64,000 nucleotides of DNA from Tolypeutes matacus. Its lineage: Eukaryota > Chordata > Mammalia > Cingulata > Chlamyphoridae. The position numbers and the translations under genes were made by a program. The notes beneath the pieces are model-generated. The model was not told the DNA's origin and made no database searches. It saw only the letters and a program-made list of their open reading frames with translations. Location: contig JAKSZT010054399.1 in NCBI GenBank assembly GCA_026826555.1, positions 7,572,051-7,636,050 on the forward strand, read 5' to 3'. Below, piece after piece: positions 22,375 through 35,335 of this stretch (its first letter is position 1; each line of letters begins with the position of its first letter).

Positions 22375-22919
22375 TTTTTCTGTTTTCATTTGTATTCTTT
22401 TTTCTGAATTAAATTTTTTTAAAGAAGAAGTTTTAGATTACATAAATGCTACATCAAAAATATAGGTGATTCCCATATACCCCCCCTCCCCCTCCTACAC
22501 TTTCCCCCATTAACAACATCTTTCACTAGTGTGGCACATTTGTTACAATTGATGAACACATATTGAAGCATTGCTACCAACCATAGACTATACATTACAT
22601 TATAGTTTACACTTTGCACCGCATAATTTCATAGGTTTTGATGAAATGTATAATGGCTTTTTTATCTGTCATTGCAATGCTGCAGGACAATTCCAATGTC
22701 CCCAAAGTACCCCATGTTACACCTATTCTTCCCTCTCCCTCCTCTCAGAACCTCTGGTGGCCACTGCCTTTTTATCAATGATACAAGTTCTTCCATTGCT
22801 AGAATAATCATGTCTACTTAAGTCCATAGTAGCATCCGCCCCTTACGTTTGTTCATTCCTGTCTTGAGGATTTGGGGATGGTGATGTCCACTCTGCTTCT
22901 GATTGAGAGGGACCTTAGA
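22375..22919 (-). mobile_element. 5'-truncated L1 (3' UTR), 14-bp TSD
   Basis: T-rich start, then 'ttttagattacataaatgct' and the familiar 3' UTR order to 'gattgagagggacctt'. The repeat TCTAATTGTAGTTT flanks it at 22,361-22,374 and 22,920-22,933. Confidence 0.92.
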
Positions 22920-22933
22920 TCTAATTGTAGTTT

Positions 22934-23820
22934 GTGGGAGTCAATCTTTTTATGTTTTGAGGAGGAGACAAGATCTAAGGTAGAAAGACCCTCCCACCAG
23001 GAGTTAGGAGATTGGACCATGTACTGTAAAGTTCTGACTAGCTCCCTGTATTACTTGGGCAAAACACTCCATATCTGGGCTTATGATTCACATTTGCATA
23101 ATTAGAGCATTGGAACTGATCATCTCTAAAGGTTCCTTTTAACTCTGAAATGTCAAGGATGCTACCTTATACAATAGTTATTAAAAAGATGGCAGGTGGC
23201 TTCCAAATTCATGATGGCCAATAGGATTCTTTTCTGGGTGGGGGTTTTCTTCCTTGTGAATTTATTCTACTTTACATTGGTATATCTGAAATTTTTCTGT
23301 TAAAATCACCTAGGATGCACAGTATAGTGTGAATTCCGATTAGTTTTTTTGGGGGAGTGAGCAGGCATCATTTAGCATTCCTTTTCTCAGCGCATGAGTC
23401 CTTTTCTGCTCTTTGTCTAAAGGCTTACTGTCATTCTGCTCCATCTTCTTTGCTCTCATAACTGAGCTTGTTCCACGATTTTGGCTTTCCACAGCCTTGG
23501 ATCAACCTCATGGCAGCCCTTTACCTTCTGTACCAACTTCTTACCACTCCAGTCTCTCCACTTCCCTGAGAAGTTCCCGAGAAGTGGCTCTGAGTTCCTG
23601 AGAGGTAACACTGCTCACCTATGTGATGTCTGCCCTTGGTATGGAACTTGGTTGTTCAAGCTCCAGAGACCGAGACCTGGACGCATTCCTTTGGGAGGGC
23701 CGGGAGCAATGATGTTCTACCTCACTTTATTCCTTCTTTCCACCAATACAATTTCAAACGCAAACTACCACTCCCATAACTGAAAATGCCACAGAACTCT
23801 TCTCTGGGATTTGAGATTAT
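22934..23820. other. Unassigned intergenic stretch
   Basis: I see no named repeat and no supported exon. The segment 23,440-23,720 is less AT-rich than its surroundings. Confidence 0.5.
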
Positions 23821-23824
23821 AAAT

Positions 23825-26638
23825 TACACTTAAAAAAATTATTGTAACATATATACAACATAAAATTTCCCATTTTAACTACTTTCAAGTATACAATTCA
23901 GTGGCATTAATTACATTCAAAATGTTGTGTTGCTATTGCCACCATCCTCTACTAAAACTTTTCAGCACCCTAAATACAAACTCTATACCCATTAAGCAAT
24001 AAGTCCCCCCTCCTGGCCCAAACCTGCTGGTAATTCATAAAATAATTTCTGTCTCTATGAATTTGCATATTCTAGGTGTTTTTTTATTTTTTTATTTTTT
24101 TATTCATTTATCCCCACCTTGCTGCTCGCGCTCACTGGGTCAGCTAACCACGCCGTGCGGGCGGGCTTGCCTTCACCGGGAGGCCCCGGGAACTGAACCC
24201 GGGGCCTCCCATTTGGTAAACGGGAGCCCTACTGATTGAGCCACAGCCGCTTCCCTCTAGGTATTTCATATAAATTAAATATACAATATTTGTCCTTTTG
24301 TAGCTGGCTTATTTCACTCAATATGATGTATTCAAGTTTCATCCATGTTGTAGCATGTATCAGAACTTCATTCATTTTTTCGACTGAATAATATCCCATT
24401 GGGTTGTTTCCGTCTTTTGGCAATTGTGAATAATGCCACTGTCAACATAAGTGGGAAAATATCTGTTCAAGTTCCTACTTTCAAATCTTTTTGGAAAAAC
24501 TTAGACATGGGATTGCTGGGTCATATGATAATTCTATATTTTACTTTCTGAGGAACTGCCCAAATGTTTTCCACAGCTGATGCACCACTGTAAATTCCCA
24601 CCAGCAATGAATGAGTGCTCCTATTTCTCCACATCCTTTCTAACATGTAATTATATGTTTTTCTTTCTTTTTTTTTTAAAAATAGTAACCATTCTAGTGG
24701 GTGTGAACTGGTATCTCATGGTGGTTTTGATTTGCATTTGCCTAATGGTGATAGATGTTGAGCATCTTTTCATGTGCTTTTTGGCCATTTATATATCTTT
24801 GGAGAAATGTCTATTCAAGTATTTTGCTTCTTTTTAAATTGGATGTTTGTCTTTTTGTTCTTGAGTTGTAGGCTTCGTTATATATTCTGAATATTAAACC
24901 CTTATCAGTTATGCCAATTCCAAATATTTTCTTCTGTTGTGTAGGTTGTCTCTTTACTTTACTGATGATGTCCTTTGATGTATAAAAGTTTTTAATTTTG
25001 ATGAAGTACCATTTTATCTATTTTTGCCTTGTTGCTTGTGCTTTTAGTGTAAAGTCTAAGAAACCATGACCTAACACAATGTCCTAAAGATATTTCTCTT
25101 TATTTTCTTCTATGAGTTTTATAGTTTAAGGTCTTATATTTAGGTCTTTGATCCATTTTCAGTTAATTTTTGTATATTGTGAGAGGTAGGGGTCCACCTT
25201 TATTCTTTTGCATATGAACATCAGTTTTCTTAGCACCACTTTTTAAAGAAGAGACTATTCTTTACCCACTGAGTTGACTTGGCACGCTAGTTAAAATTAT
25301 CAGTTGGCCATAGATATGAGGGTTTATTTCTGAACTCTCAATTTGATTCCATTCGTTTATATGCCTGTCTGTGTGCCAGTGCCATGCTTTTTTGATTATG
25401 AAACTTTGTAATAAGTTTTAAAATTGGGGATTGTGAGTCTTCCAACTTCATTCTTCTTTTTCAAAATGTTTTTTGACTATTTGGGGCTCCTTACTCTTCC
25501 ATGTGAATTTCATGATTGGCTTTTCAAGTTCTGCCAAAAAGACTGGCGGAATTTTTATTGGAATTGCTTTGGTATCACTTTTGGTAGAATTGACATCTTA
25601 ACAATATTGTCTTCTAATCCATGAACAAGGAATGTTTCTTTCAATTTATTTAGGTCTTCTTTGATTTCTTTTAGCAATTTTTGTAGTTTTCCATGTAAAA
25701 GCCCTTTATATCCCTAGTTGAATTTATTTCTAGATATTTGATTCTTTTATTTGCTGGAATGTAGGTAATTTCTGTGTTTCTAGGAGTTTGTCTATTTTAT
25801 ATAGGTTATCTAATTTGTTGGCATACAGGCATAAACTAGTTCATTGTATTTTCTTATAGTCCTTTGTATTTCTGTGAGTTCAGTAGTAAATCCCCCCTTT
25901 CATTTCTAATTTTAGTTATTTGTATCCTCTCTCTCTTTTTTTTTTTCCTTGATCTGTCGAGCTAAAGCTTTATTGATTTTATTGATCCTTTCAAAAAGCC
26001 AGCTTTTGGTTTCATTGATTGTCTCTCTCTTTCTCATTTATTACTACTTTATTTATCTCCACTCTATGTTATTTCTTTCCTTCTGCTCACTTTGACTTTA
26101 GTTTGCTCTTCTTCTAGATCCTCCAGTTGTGAGGTTAGGGCTCTGATTTTAGATCTTTCTTCTTTTTTAATGTAAGCAATCAGAGGTATAAATTTCTCTC
26201 TCACCATTGCCTTTGCTGCATCCCATATATTTTGGTATGTAGTGTTTTCATTTTCATTTGCTGCAAGATATTTGCTAATTTCCCTTGTGATTCCTTCTTT
26301 AATCCATTGGTTGTCTTTGAGTGTTTGTTTAATGTCCAGATATTTGTAAATTTTCCATTTCTCCTTCTCTTATTGATTTCTAGCTTTGTTCCATTGTGGT
26401 CAGGGAAGATACAGTATATGATTTCAATATTTTTCAATTTTTTGAACTTGTTTTGTGACCTAAACTTTGGTCTGTCAGGGGAAAGGCAAATGTGTGTGAA
26501 AGAAAAATGCGTATTCTGCTGCTGCTGGGTATAGTGTGCAATATACGTCTGTTTTTCTGTTTAGTTTATAGTATCGTTCAAGTCTTCTATATACTTATTG
26601 ATCTTCTGTCTAGAAGTATATAGTGACGTTCTTTGTCC
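23825..26638 (-). mobile_element. Ancient L1, antisense; 3' part of a split element
   Basis: From 23,825 the + strand shows an L1M-type 3' UTR ('gtatacaattcagtggcatt', 'ttctgtctctatgaatttgc'). It then runs back through the whole ORF2 in antisense to the endonuclease region at 26,638. The element resumes at about 36,193 with the next endonuclease bases ('gaaattctcttttacctgat') and continues to about 36,580 with a deletion. A younger L1 was inserted between the halves, and a SINE at 24,083. No frame is intact. Confidence 0.8.
24083..24255 (-). mobile_element. DAS-type SINE, long form, antisense, TSD
   Basis: The T/ATTT-rich tail leads into the reverse complement of the long SINE, with 'gaactgaacccggggcctcc' and 'gattgagccacagccgcttc'. 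Flanking repeats are TCTAGGTGTTT (24,071-24,081) and TCTAGGTATTT (24,256-24,266), one mismatch. Removing it restores the L1 3' UTR. Confidence 0.9.
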
Positions 26639-26653
26639 CTCGAAACAATTTTT

Positions 26654-29490
26654 TTTTTGTATTTTAAAAAAAATATCTTAAAATATGCTTAAATTACATA
26701 AATGTTACACAAAAATTACAGGGATTCCCATGTTCCCCACCTTCCACACCTCCCACAACCTCCCATATAAACGTCTTTCATTAGTGTGGCACATCACCTG
26801 CAATGGTTATATACATCCTGGGGCTTTGCCACTAAGCATGGACCATAGTTCACATTGTAGGCCACACTCTCTCCCACACAGTTCTACATGTTATATGCTG
26901 ATGTAAAATGGCCTATATCTGTCATTGTAATGTCACTCAGGATAATTCCCAAGTCCTGAAAAAGCCCCTGTATTACAACTGCTTTTCCCTCTCCCTGCCC
27001 CGAAAGTGTCCAATGGCCACTGGCTCCACATCAATAATTTCTTCCATTGCTTGAATCACAATACGTCTACAACAGAATATCAGTAAATCCACTCTAGTCC
27101 ATAGCTCTTCCCCTAATCCTGAGGCGTCTGGGATGGTGATGTGCACTCCACCTCCAAGTGAGAGGGAACTTATATCCCATGGATAAGATGGATGGGATTA
27201 TCCTGCCTGTAGCTGCAGACTCTCTCCACTCCCTGGGATGGCCATTGTCCATCATCATCTCCTCGCCAGGTGTCTTGGGTGAGTCCATTGAGCTGTAGGG
27301 TAGGAGTTGCAGCTCCACCAAGATTCCAGGCACAGCTGGCACATGGGCAGGCCAAAGGCTCCAGTCTCTGGAAGTACACCTACAAACTCCAGCATCACAA
27401 ATAGGTTTGAATAAAAGGGACAGATGGACCAGGTGCAGGGAGGACTTATTTGAGTCCAACTCTGTCACTCTCAGGAGCTCAGATTCCAAAGTATAGCCCA
27501 CTGATAAGGCATCAATCTCTGGAGCTATACCCCCTTATATAGGACCTGGGTGTTTCTAGAGCTCTCAGGAGCCCCTCTGTTTGGGGTGATATCCACTTTG
27601 ATGTTCTATGAGATCTACTGAGGTGTGTGTGAGAGTTACCTCTGGGATGACCTCCCGACTCTCTTTGAAGTCTCTTAGCCATATGAATTCATTTGTCTTT
27701 ACCTTTACCCCTTTATTCAGGGTCTTTTTCCAGTTGTATTGCCAGTTGGCACTTGGTATTAATCCCTTGTTGCCAGGGAGGCTCATCCCTGGGGAGTTAT
27801 GCCCCACCCTCGGGGGAAGGTAATGCATTCATATGCTGAGTTTGGCTTAGAGCGAGGCCACATTTGAGCAACAAGTAGTCTTTCAGGTGGCAACCCTTAG
27901 GTACCCCATAACAGTAGGCTAAGTTTCAATTACAAGAGCAAAGACTCATAGGGCTAGTCATCAATAACAAGAACCCATTAGTGGACCGTCCTCCTTTGCC
28001 AGACACTGTCCCTGCACTTGTGGGACTGTTGCTGATCCCTTGGAGAATGTGGCAGAGCTCTCCAGGCTGAGAATTCAGTATTCTCGCATTTACTGAGTGA
28101 TTCTCCACTCACTGTGACCATGCCCCACCCCTTGATCATTTAAACAATTTTATATATATCTGTTATGTATATTCAGTTGAACTTCCTCCCATGAAACCCC
28201 CATCCCTGACACTCCCCACCAACGATCCTCTCCTGCTTCCGTTGTAACCCTTTTGTGATCCAAACCTTCCTTAAAGTTGAAACCCATATAATAGCCAAAT
28301 ACAGTTAATAGGAACATGAAATAATAATGATAAGTTTAAATGTAAGAGATAAAATACATGGAAACTTTAAAAATAAACACTAAAAATAAAATAAAAATAA
28401 AGGATTAGGGTATTCAAAAAATAGGAAAAAACAAAAAAAAAAAAATTAAAAACATTTTTCCTTTTATCACTGCATTATCAGGTGTCCAGTCTGTACCTTC
28501 CCCCTCTCACTCCCCAGTGTCTCCCAAATTTTCATTTAATTTTCAAAGAAGTTTTAGGTCACAGCAAAGTCACACACAGAATACTAGAGACTCCCATATA
28601 CCCAACCTCCTCCCCCTTTCCTCACCCCATATTAAAACCTTTTTGTATGTGGATGGTAGCATTGTTATAACTGTTATACAGATAGTGAAACAGAGCTACT
28701 AAACATTGTCAATGGTTTACAGTATAGTTTACATTTGAGATGGTACAATTTAATAATTTTTGATGATATTTAGCATGTCCTGTGTCCATCACTGTAAGGT
28801 AATGAAGAACATTTCTCCTGACCACTAAATGCCCCCTGTTTGATCTTTTCTGTTCCTCCCTACCCATGGCCCTGAGGCACATGACACGCCCCCTGTCTTG
28901 ACTCATTGGATGACAAGATTCATAGTTACATGCAACAAGAGGTCTTGACACGCTGATTGTCCTCCCCTATTAGGATCCATCCTTGCTCATAAGAGACGCC
29001 CAGCTGTCTGTTTCTGGGTGAATTGGTCCTCCCAAAGATGGGGGTCCATCTCCTTCCCACTCACCATGTGGGTCTCCACTCCCCGACACAGCACATTATG
29101 ACAGAATGAACACTCACACACTCCCCAGAAGCTTACTCCAGATGCGCTCCATCCTGAATGCCCCGCCCCCAACCAATACCCTAAACCAGTGACACTACCT
29201 TGTCATATTGCCATAAGAGTATTCCTACTCATGCACTTTCAACCTCATACCCACAAATCCCGTGTTCATCTGGTCCCTCCCCATCTCTCCCCCCATATCC
29301 TGGGTATTCTAACCCACCCTTCCTAATCTACCCACCTGTCAACCCTGTACCACCAAACCCAGTAATATCACTAACCACCTGTCCTATCCTTCAATATGCA
29401 ACTATACTCTATCACTTTACCATAGATTATGTCCATATGGGTGATGGCTCACAACCTTCTCTTCTCTTTCTCTCTCTTGTTAACCTATAT
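26654..29490 (-). other. Extended L1 3' UTR made of two related modules
   Basis: The distal module (26,654-about 28,460) is the unit that is also found alone at 2,279, 7,565, 22,375, 37,625, 53,883 and 56,527. The proximal module (about 28,480-29,490) starts with 'aagaagttttaggtcacagc' and 'gactcccatatacccaacct'. That parallels the distal start 'gattacataaatgttaca' and 'gggattcccatgttcccca'. The order of blocks is the same but the sequences are well diverged, so I infer stacking or duplication of 3' UTR modules. Confidence 0.6.
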
Positions 29491-30634
29491 TTCAGACAAT
29501 GATTCTCAGAGACTGCTCATTTCCCCCAATTCAAATCAGTGAGGTCATCCTTCAATACCTGGCTTGCTTCACTCAACATAAGGTCTTCAAGATTCATCCA
29601 TGCTATTCCATGTGTTAGCACTTTATTCCTTCTTACAGCTGAGTAATATTCCATTATATGTATGTACCACATTTTGTTTATCCATTCATCTGTTTATGGG
29701 CACTGGGGCTGATTCCATCTTTTGGCAATAGTGAACAATGCTGCTATGAACATTGGTGTGCATATATCTGTTTGTGTCTTTGCTTTCAATTCTTCTGGGT
29801 ATATACCCAGCAGTGGAATTGCTGGATCATATGGAAGATCTATAGTTAGTTTTCTGAGGAACCACCAAACTGTCCTCCACAGTGGCTGGACTATTCCACA
29901 ATCCCACCAGCAGTGGATGAGTGTTCCCATTCTTCCACATCCTCTCCAACACTTATAGTCTGCTGTTTTTTAATAGCCGCCATTCTAATGGGTATAAGAT
30001 GGTATCTCATTGTAGTTTTGATTTGCATTTCCCTAATAGCTAGCGACGTTGAGCATTTTTTTCATATGCTTTTTAGCCATTTGTATTTCTTCCTTGGAGA
30101 AGTGTCTCTTCAGGTCACTTGCCCATTTTTTAAATGGGTTGTTTGTCCTTTTATTTTCGAGGTGTAGGATTTCTTTATATATGCAGGATATTAGGCTCCT
30201 ATCAGATATATGGTTGCCAAATATTTTCTCCCATTGGGTAGGCTGCCTTATTATTGTCTTGATAACATCCTTTGAGGTGCAGAAGTTTTTAATTTTGAGG
30301 AGATTCCATTTATCTATTTTTCTCTTGCTGCTTGTGCTTTGGCTGTGAAGTTCATGAAACCATTTCCTATTACAAAGTCCTGTAGATGCTTCCCTGCATT
30401 ATCTTCCAAGGTCTTTATGGTTTTGGCACTTATATTTAGATCTTTGATCCATCTTGAGTTGAGTTTTATATAAGGTGTGAGATGGTGTTCCTCTCTCATT
30501 CTTTTGAATATAGATATACGGTTATCCAAGCACCACTTGTTAAAGAGGCCATTCTTTCCCAACTGAGTGGGCTTGGTGGCCTTGTCTAATATCAGATGAC
30601 TGTATACGTGAGGATCTATGTCAGAACTCTCAAT

Positions 30635-32173
30635 TCAGTTCCATTGGTAAGTCTGTCTATCCTTGTGCCAATTCCATGCAGTTTTGACCACTGTATCTTT
30701 GTAGTATGTTTTAAAGTCAGGTAGTGTGATACCTCCAACCTCATTTTTCTTTTTCAATATGTCTTTGGTGATTCGGGGCCTCTTACCTTTCCAAATATAT
30801 TTTGTAGTTAGCTTTTCCAGTTCCTTAAAAAATACAGTGTTGATTTTTATTGAGATTGCATTAAATCTATAGATTAGTTTGGGTATGATAGACATCTTGA
30901 TGATGTTTAGTCTTCTTGTCCATGAACAGGGAATATTCTTCCATTTAGTTAAGTCTTCTTTGATTTTCTTTAACAGTGTTGTGTAGTTTTCTGTATATAA
31001 GTCCTTTGCACCTTTAGTTAAATTTATTCCTAGGTATTTGATTCTTTTAGTTACTATTGTAAATGGTATTTTTTTCTTGATTTCCTCCTCAGATTCCTCG
31101 TTATTGGTGTATAGAAATGCTACTGATTTTTGAGCATTGATCTTATAGCCTGTGACATTATTGAACTCCTTTATAAGTTCTAGAATCTTTGTTGTAGATT
31201 TCTGAGAGCTTTCTATGTATAGGATCATATTGTCTGCAAATAATGAAATTTTTACTTCTTTTCCAATTTGGATGCCTTTTATATCTTTTTCTTGCCTCAG
31301 TGCTTGAGCAAATACTTCTAAGACAGTGTTAAATAAGAGTGGTGATAGTGGGCATCCTTGTCTTGTTCCTGTTCTCAGAAGGAAGGCTTTTAGGATTTCA
31401 CCATTGAAGATGATGTTAGCTTTGGGTTTTTCATATATACCCTTTATCATATTCAGAAAGTTTCCTTCTATTCCTATCTTTTGCAGTGTTTTCATCAGGA
31501 AAGGATGCTGTATTTTATCAAATGCTTTTTCTGCATCTATAGAAATGATCATGTGATTTTTTTCTTTCAATTTGTTTATGTGGTGTATTACATTGATTGG
31601 TTTTCTTATATTGAACCATCCTTGCATACCCGGGATGAAACCCACTTGGTCATGGTTTATAATTCTTTTGATATGTTGTTGGATGTGATTAGCAAGTATT
31701 TTGTTGAGCATTTTAGCATCTAGGTTCACTAGAGAAATTGGTCTGTAATGTTCCTTTCTTGTGGTATCTTTGTTTGGCTTTGGTATTAGGGTAATGTTGA
31801 CATCATAGAATGAGTTAGGCAATATTCCTTCTACTTCTATTTTTTGGAAGAGCTTAAGCAGGAGTGGTGTTAGCTCTTCCCGGAATGTTTGGTAGAATTC
31901 AGCTGTGAAGCCATCTGCTCCTGGGCTCTTCTTAGTTGGGAGGTTTTTGATGACTGAGTCTCTCTGTTTACCTGTTATTGGACTGTTGAGTTCATCAATT
32001 TCTTCTTTCGTTAATGTAGGCTGTTTGTGAATATCTAGAAATTTGTCCATTTCCTCTAAATTGTTATTCTTGTTGGCAAATAATTTTTCAAAGTATCCTT
32101 TTATGATACTCTTTTTTTCTGTGGGGTCAGTAGTGATAGCCTCTTGCTCATTCCTTATTTTGTGTATTTGCAT
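30635..32173 (-). pseudogene. L1 ORF2 reverse transcriptase segment with FADN
   Basis: An open stretch of 512 codons covers the RT palm and fingers. Seen in order: [13 protein letters not shown] (about 82-94), YRPISLVN (143-150), [11 protein letters not shown] (motif A, 211-221), [12 protein letters not shown] (271-282) and [13 protein letters not shown] (310-322). The family motif is FADD; here the second Asp is Asn 315 (AAT on the minus strand, bases 31,229-31,231). That residue holds a catalytic metal, so activity should be lost. Motif A Asp is kept. The long open frame suggests a fairly recent copy. Confidence 0.9.
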
Positions 32174-32719
32174 CTTTCTCTCTTTTTCTTTGTTAGTCTG
32201 GCTAAGGGTTTGTAAATTTTATTGATCTTCCTGAAGAACCAGCTTTTGGTTTTGTTTATTTTTTCTAGTGCTTTCTATTCTCTATTTCATTTAGTTCTGC
32301 TCTAATCTTTGCTATTTCCTTCTTTCTACTTCCTTTAGGTGTAGTTTGTTGTTGTTTTTCCAATTCCTCCAGTTGTGCAATTAGGTCTTCAATTTTAGCT
32401 CTTTTTTCTTTTTTAACATATGTATTTATGCCTATGAACTTCCCTCTCAGGACAGCTTTGGCTGTGTCCCATAGGTTTTGATATGTTGTGTTATCATTTT
32501 CCTTAGTTTCAAGGTAGTTACTGATTTCTTTTGAGATTTCTTCCTTGACCCACTGTTTGTCTAAGAGTGTGTTGTTTAACTTCCATATCTTTGTGCCTAA
32601 TCTGTTTCTCTGGACCTTAGAGATTTCCTATTTCATTCCATTGTGGTCAGAGAAATTACTTTGTATAATCCCATTCTTTCTGAATTTATTGAAAGTTGTT
32701 CTGTGGCCTAGCATGTGGT

Positions 32720-33331
32720 CTACTTGGAGTATGATCCATGTGCACTCGAGAAGAATGTAAATCCTGTTGTATTTGGGTGTAATGTTCTGTATATGTCTAT
32801 TAGGTACATGTCCTCTAATGTATTATTCAGAGTCTTTGTTTCTTTATTGATTCTCTGTCTAGATGTTCTGTCTAATGGTGATAATGGTGTATTAAAGTCC
32901 CCCACTATAACTGTAGAGGCATTTATTTCTCCACTTAGTTTTTCCAGTGTTTGCTTCATGTATTTTGAGGCACCCTGATTAGGTGTATAAATGTTTATGA
33001 TTGTTCTCTCTTTTTGAGAGATTACCCCTTTTACTAATATATAGTGTCCATCTTTGTCTCTTACAGTAGTTTTGCATTTAAAGTCTATTTTGTCTGATAT
33101 TAGGATAGCTACTCCTGACATTTTTTGGGTATTGTTTGCTTGAAAATTGTTTTCCCAGCCATTCACTTTCAGCCTCCTTGAATCCCTGGATCGAAGGTGG
33201 GTTTCTTGTAGACAGCATATAGATGGATAATATTTCCTTAACCATTCTACCAATCTGCGTCTATTGAAGGGTGAGTTTAATCCATTAACATTCAGTGTTA
33301 TTACTCGCAATGAATTTCTTACTTCAGCCAT
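32720..33331 (-). pseudogene. L1 ORF2 endonuclease segment
   Basis: This 203-residue open stretch is the APE-like endonuclease that makes the first nick at T-rich/A sites. Visible family landmarks are LNVNGLN (Asn), CLQETHL (Glu) and VGDFNTPLS (Asp and Asn), all metal or phosphate contacts in this family. The frame stops right after FFSSAHGSYSK, where the family continues into an Asp-His pair. A stop replaces one codon, then DH follows, so the last catalytic residues lie just beyond the stop. Confidence 0.85.
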
Positions 33332-33394
33332 ATTTTCTTTGGGTTAATGTATGTCATATGATGCTTTTGCATCTCTTTTTGTCTTTTTAGTTTC

Positions 33395-34345
33395 TTACAC
33401 TCTCCTCCAACTCTCTTTCCACTGTTTTTTCCTTTCAACTTGTAGAACTTCCTTAAGTATTTCTTGAAGTGTAGGTTTCTTATTGGCATACTCTCTTAAT
33501 TTCTGTTTATCTGTGAATATTTTGAACTCTCCATCATTTTTGAATGCCAGTTTTGCTGGATAGAGGAGTGGTGGCTGGAAGCTTTTTCTTTTAGTACTTT
33601 GACTATTTCATACCACTGTCTTCTTGCTTCCATGGTTTCAGATGAGAAATCAGCACTTAATCTTATTGTGCTTCCCTTGTATGTGATAGTTCTCTTTTCT
33701 CTTGCTGCCTTGAGTATTTTCTCTTTGTCTTGAGCATTGGACATTTTGACAAGTATGTCTTTTAATTGACCTGTTGGGATTTATACTGTTTGGGGTGTGC
33801 TGTGCTTCCTGGACTTGTACATCCATCTCTTTCAATAGGGTTGGGAAGTTTTCAGCCATTATTTCCTCAACACTCTTTCTGTTCCCTTTCCCTTCTCTTC
33901 TCCTTCTGGGATGCCTATAATACAAATGTTTGTGTGTTTTGTGTTGTCAGGTTAAATCCCTGAGTCACTGCTGGATTTTTTCTATCTTTTTATCTATCTG
34001 TTCTACTATCTGTTTGCTTTCAGATGTATTGTCTTCCACATCACTAATTCTTTATTCTGCCTGTTCATATCTGCTGTTATGTGAATCCAGCATCTTTTTG
34101 ATTTCTTGGATTGTGCCATTGATCACCATCACATCCGTTATCTTTTTACATATGTTTACAATTTCTTCAGTATGTTCTCCTAGTGCCTTCTTAATATCCT
34201 TAATCTCTTCCTTCACTTCATTAAGTTGGTCCATGATATTTGTTTGGAAAGCTCTGATTAATTGTTCAATGTTCTACATCTCTTCCTGGTTTTTAGTTTG
34301 TTCATTGGACTGATCCATGTCTTCCTGTTTCTCAGTTGGTTTGTA
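33395..34345 (-). pseudogene. L1 ORF1 (RNA-binding chaperone), disrupted
   Basis: ORF1 protein coats L1 RNA as trimers. The minus strand shows a coiled-coil-like N part (MDQLNEVKEEIKDIKKALGE and EEIVNICKKITDV), then a broken middle. The C-terminal domain includes AQDKEKILKAAREKRTITYK and SSETMEARRQWYEI. Stops or frameshifts separate these parts. The final codons and stop lie at 33,395-33,397, about 63 bases before the ORF2 start. Confidence 0.8.
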
Positions 34346-34989
34346 ATTTTTTGTTGCCCTCTAGTCATCATTTTATCTTGATGGGTTTATTCAGTTGATT
34401 AACTTCTCTCTCTGCTCTAGAGTTTTATTTAGCTGGTGGTTCTGTGTGTGTTAAGTTTTTTTTTTGACACTTTGTTCTTCTTATTTTATTTCCTTGCTTC
34501 TTTCTATGTTCCCTTGAAGGCAAAAGATTAGGGCCAGAGGAATTGAAAGATGTGAGAAAGGAAGAAGGATAATAGTAATTTTGATAAAAGCCAGAAGAGG
34601 GGCCATATAAGACTTAGTAAAATGAATATTTAATTCAGGTAGGCAATGTAGACTAATAAGAAAAAAAAGTGGAGTACCTACAATGGACTGGGAAACCAAA
34701 TAGAGGAAAATATATATAATGATTTAGAAGGCCAGAATGATGAGGAGAGAGAGAAAGAGTAAAGGAAGGGCTGAAAGGAAAAAGTTAATAATAAAAAAAG
34801 AAGAAAACAGAATAGATAGAATAGAAATTGATACTCTTGAAGTTGTGGGATAATGAAAAAAGGTGATGTGTAAGAAACACAACAGAAAGCAGAATGCAGA
34901 ATGATGAAGGAAGGAAAAGAGATAGCATTGGGAGACAAAATCAATGTAGACAGAGAATGGGAAATCTCAGAAGAAGAAGCACAGCAAAA

Positions 34990-35335
34990 AGAGACAAGCT
35001 AGCAGCACCTAATTTAAAAAAAAAAAGAAGAGAAAAAAAAAAGGAGGAAAAAAGAGGGGGAGGAAAGAGGAAAGAAAAGCCAGAGACAACAAATAAACAA
35101 AGGAAAACCAAAAACCACACAAGCAAGCAGTCAAACAAAGCTAAGGAAGAACAGTGTTCCTTCTTGGGTCCTTGTGGAACCTCTCAGCCTGCTTGTGTTC
35201 TCAATCAATTGCCCTGCAAGTTCTATCTGCAGGTTTTGAGGCAGATTTTAGTCATTAAACTAAGTTAAAATTTTTTTCTTTTCTTTCTTTTTTTTTTTTT
35301 AAGTGTCTTCTTCTTCTTCTTCTTTTTTTTTTTTG
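34990..35335. repeat. Purine-rich then pyrimidine-rich tracts in the L1 5' UTR
   Basis: From about 35,018 to 35,100 the + strand is nearly all A and G. From 35,268 to 35,332 it is nearly all T and C, with (TTC)n. The two could pair in one strand of RNA or DNA. Confidence 0.8.

Larger units (their letters stand above)
29490..33331 (-). pseudogene. L1 ORF2 (endonuclease-reverse transcriptase), disrupted
   Basis: The L1 ORF2 protein nicks target DNA and copies L1 RNA at the nick. Here the frame begins MAEVRNSLRVITLNVNGLNS at 33,331. It has an endonuclease part, an unstructured middle broken by several stops, a long RT part, and a C-terminal region with LFNKWCLDN near 30,530. Breaks occur at the endonuclease end (32,720), through about 32,174-32,719, near 30,600 and near 30,314, and several more after 29,694. 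The total length fits normal ORF2. It is a decayed copy. Confidence 0.85.

Noticed and set aside
33930..34313. Open frame of 127 codons on the + strand
   Set aside because: It is antisense to L1 ORF1; its hydrophobic look comes from the complement of charged coiled-coil codons.
34894..35268. Open frame of 124 codons, Lys/Arg/Glu-rich
   Set aside because: It is the purine-rich tract of the L1 5' UTR read as codons (long runs of K, R and E); low complexity and antisense to the L1.
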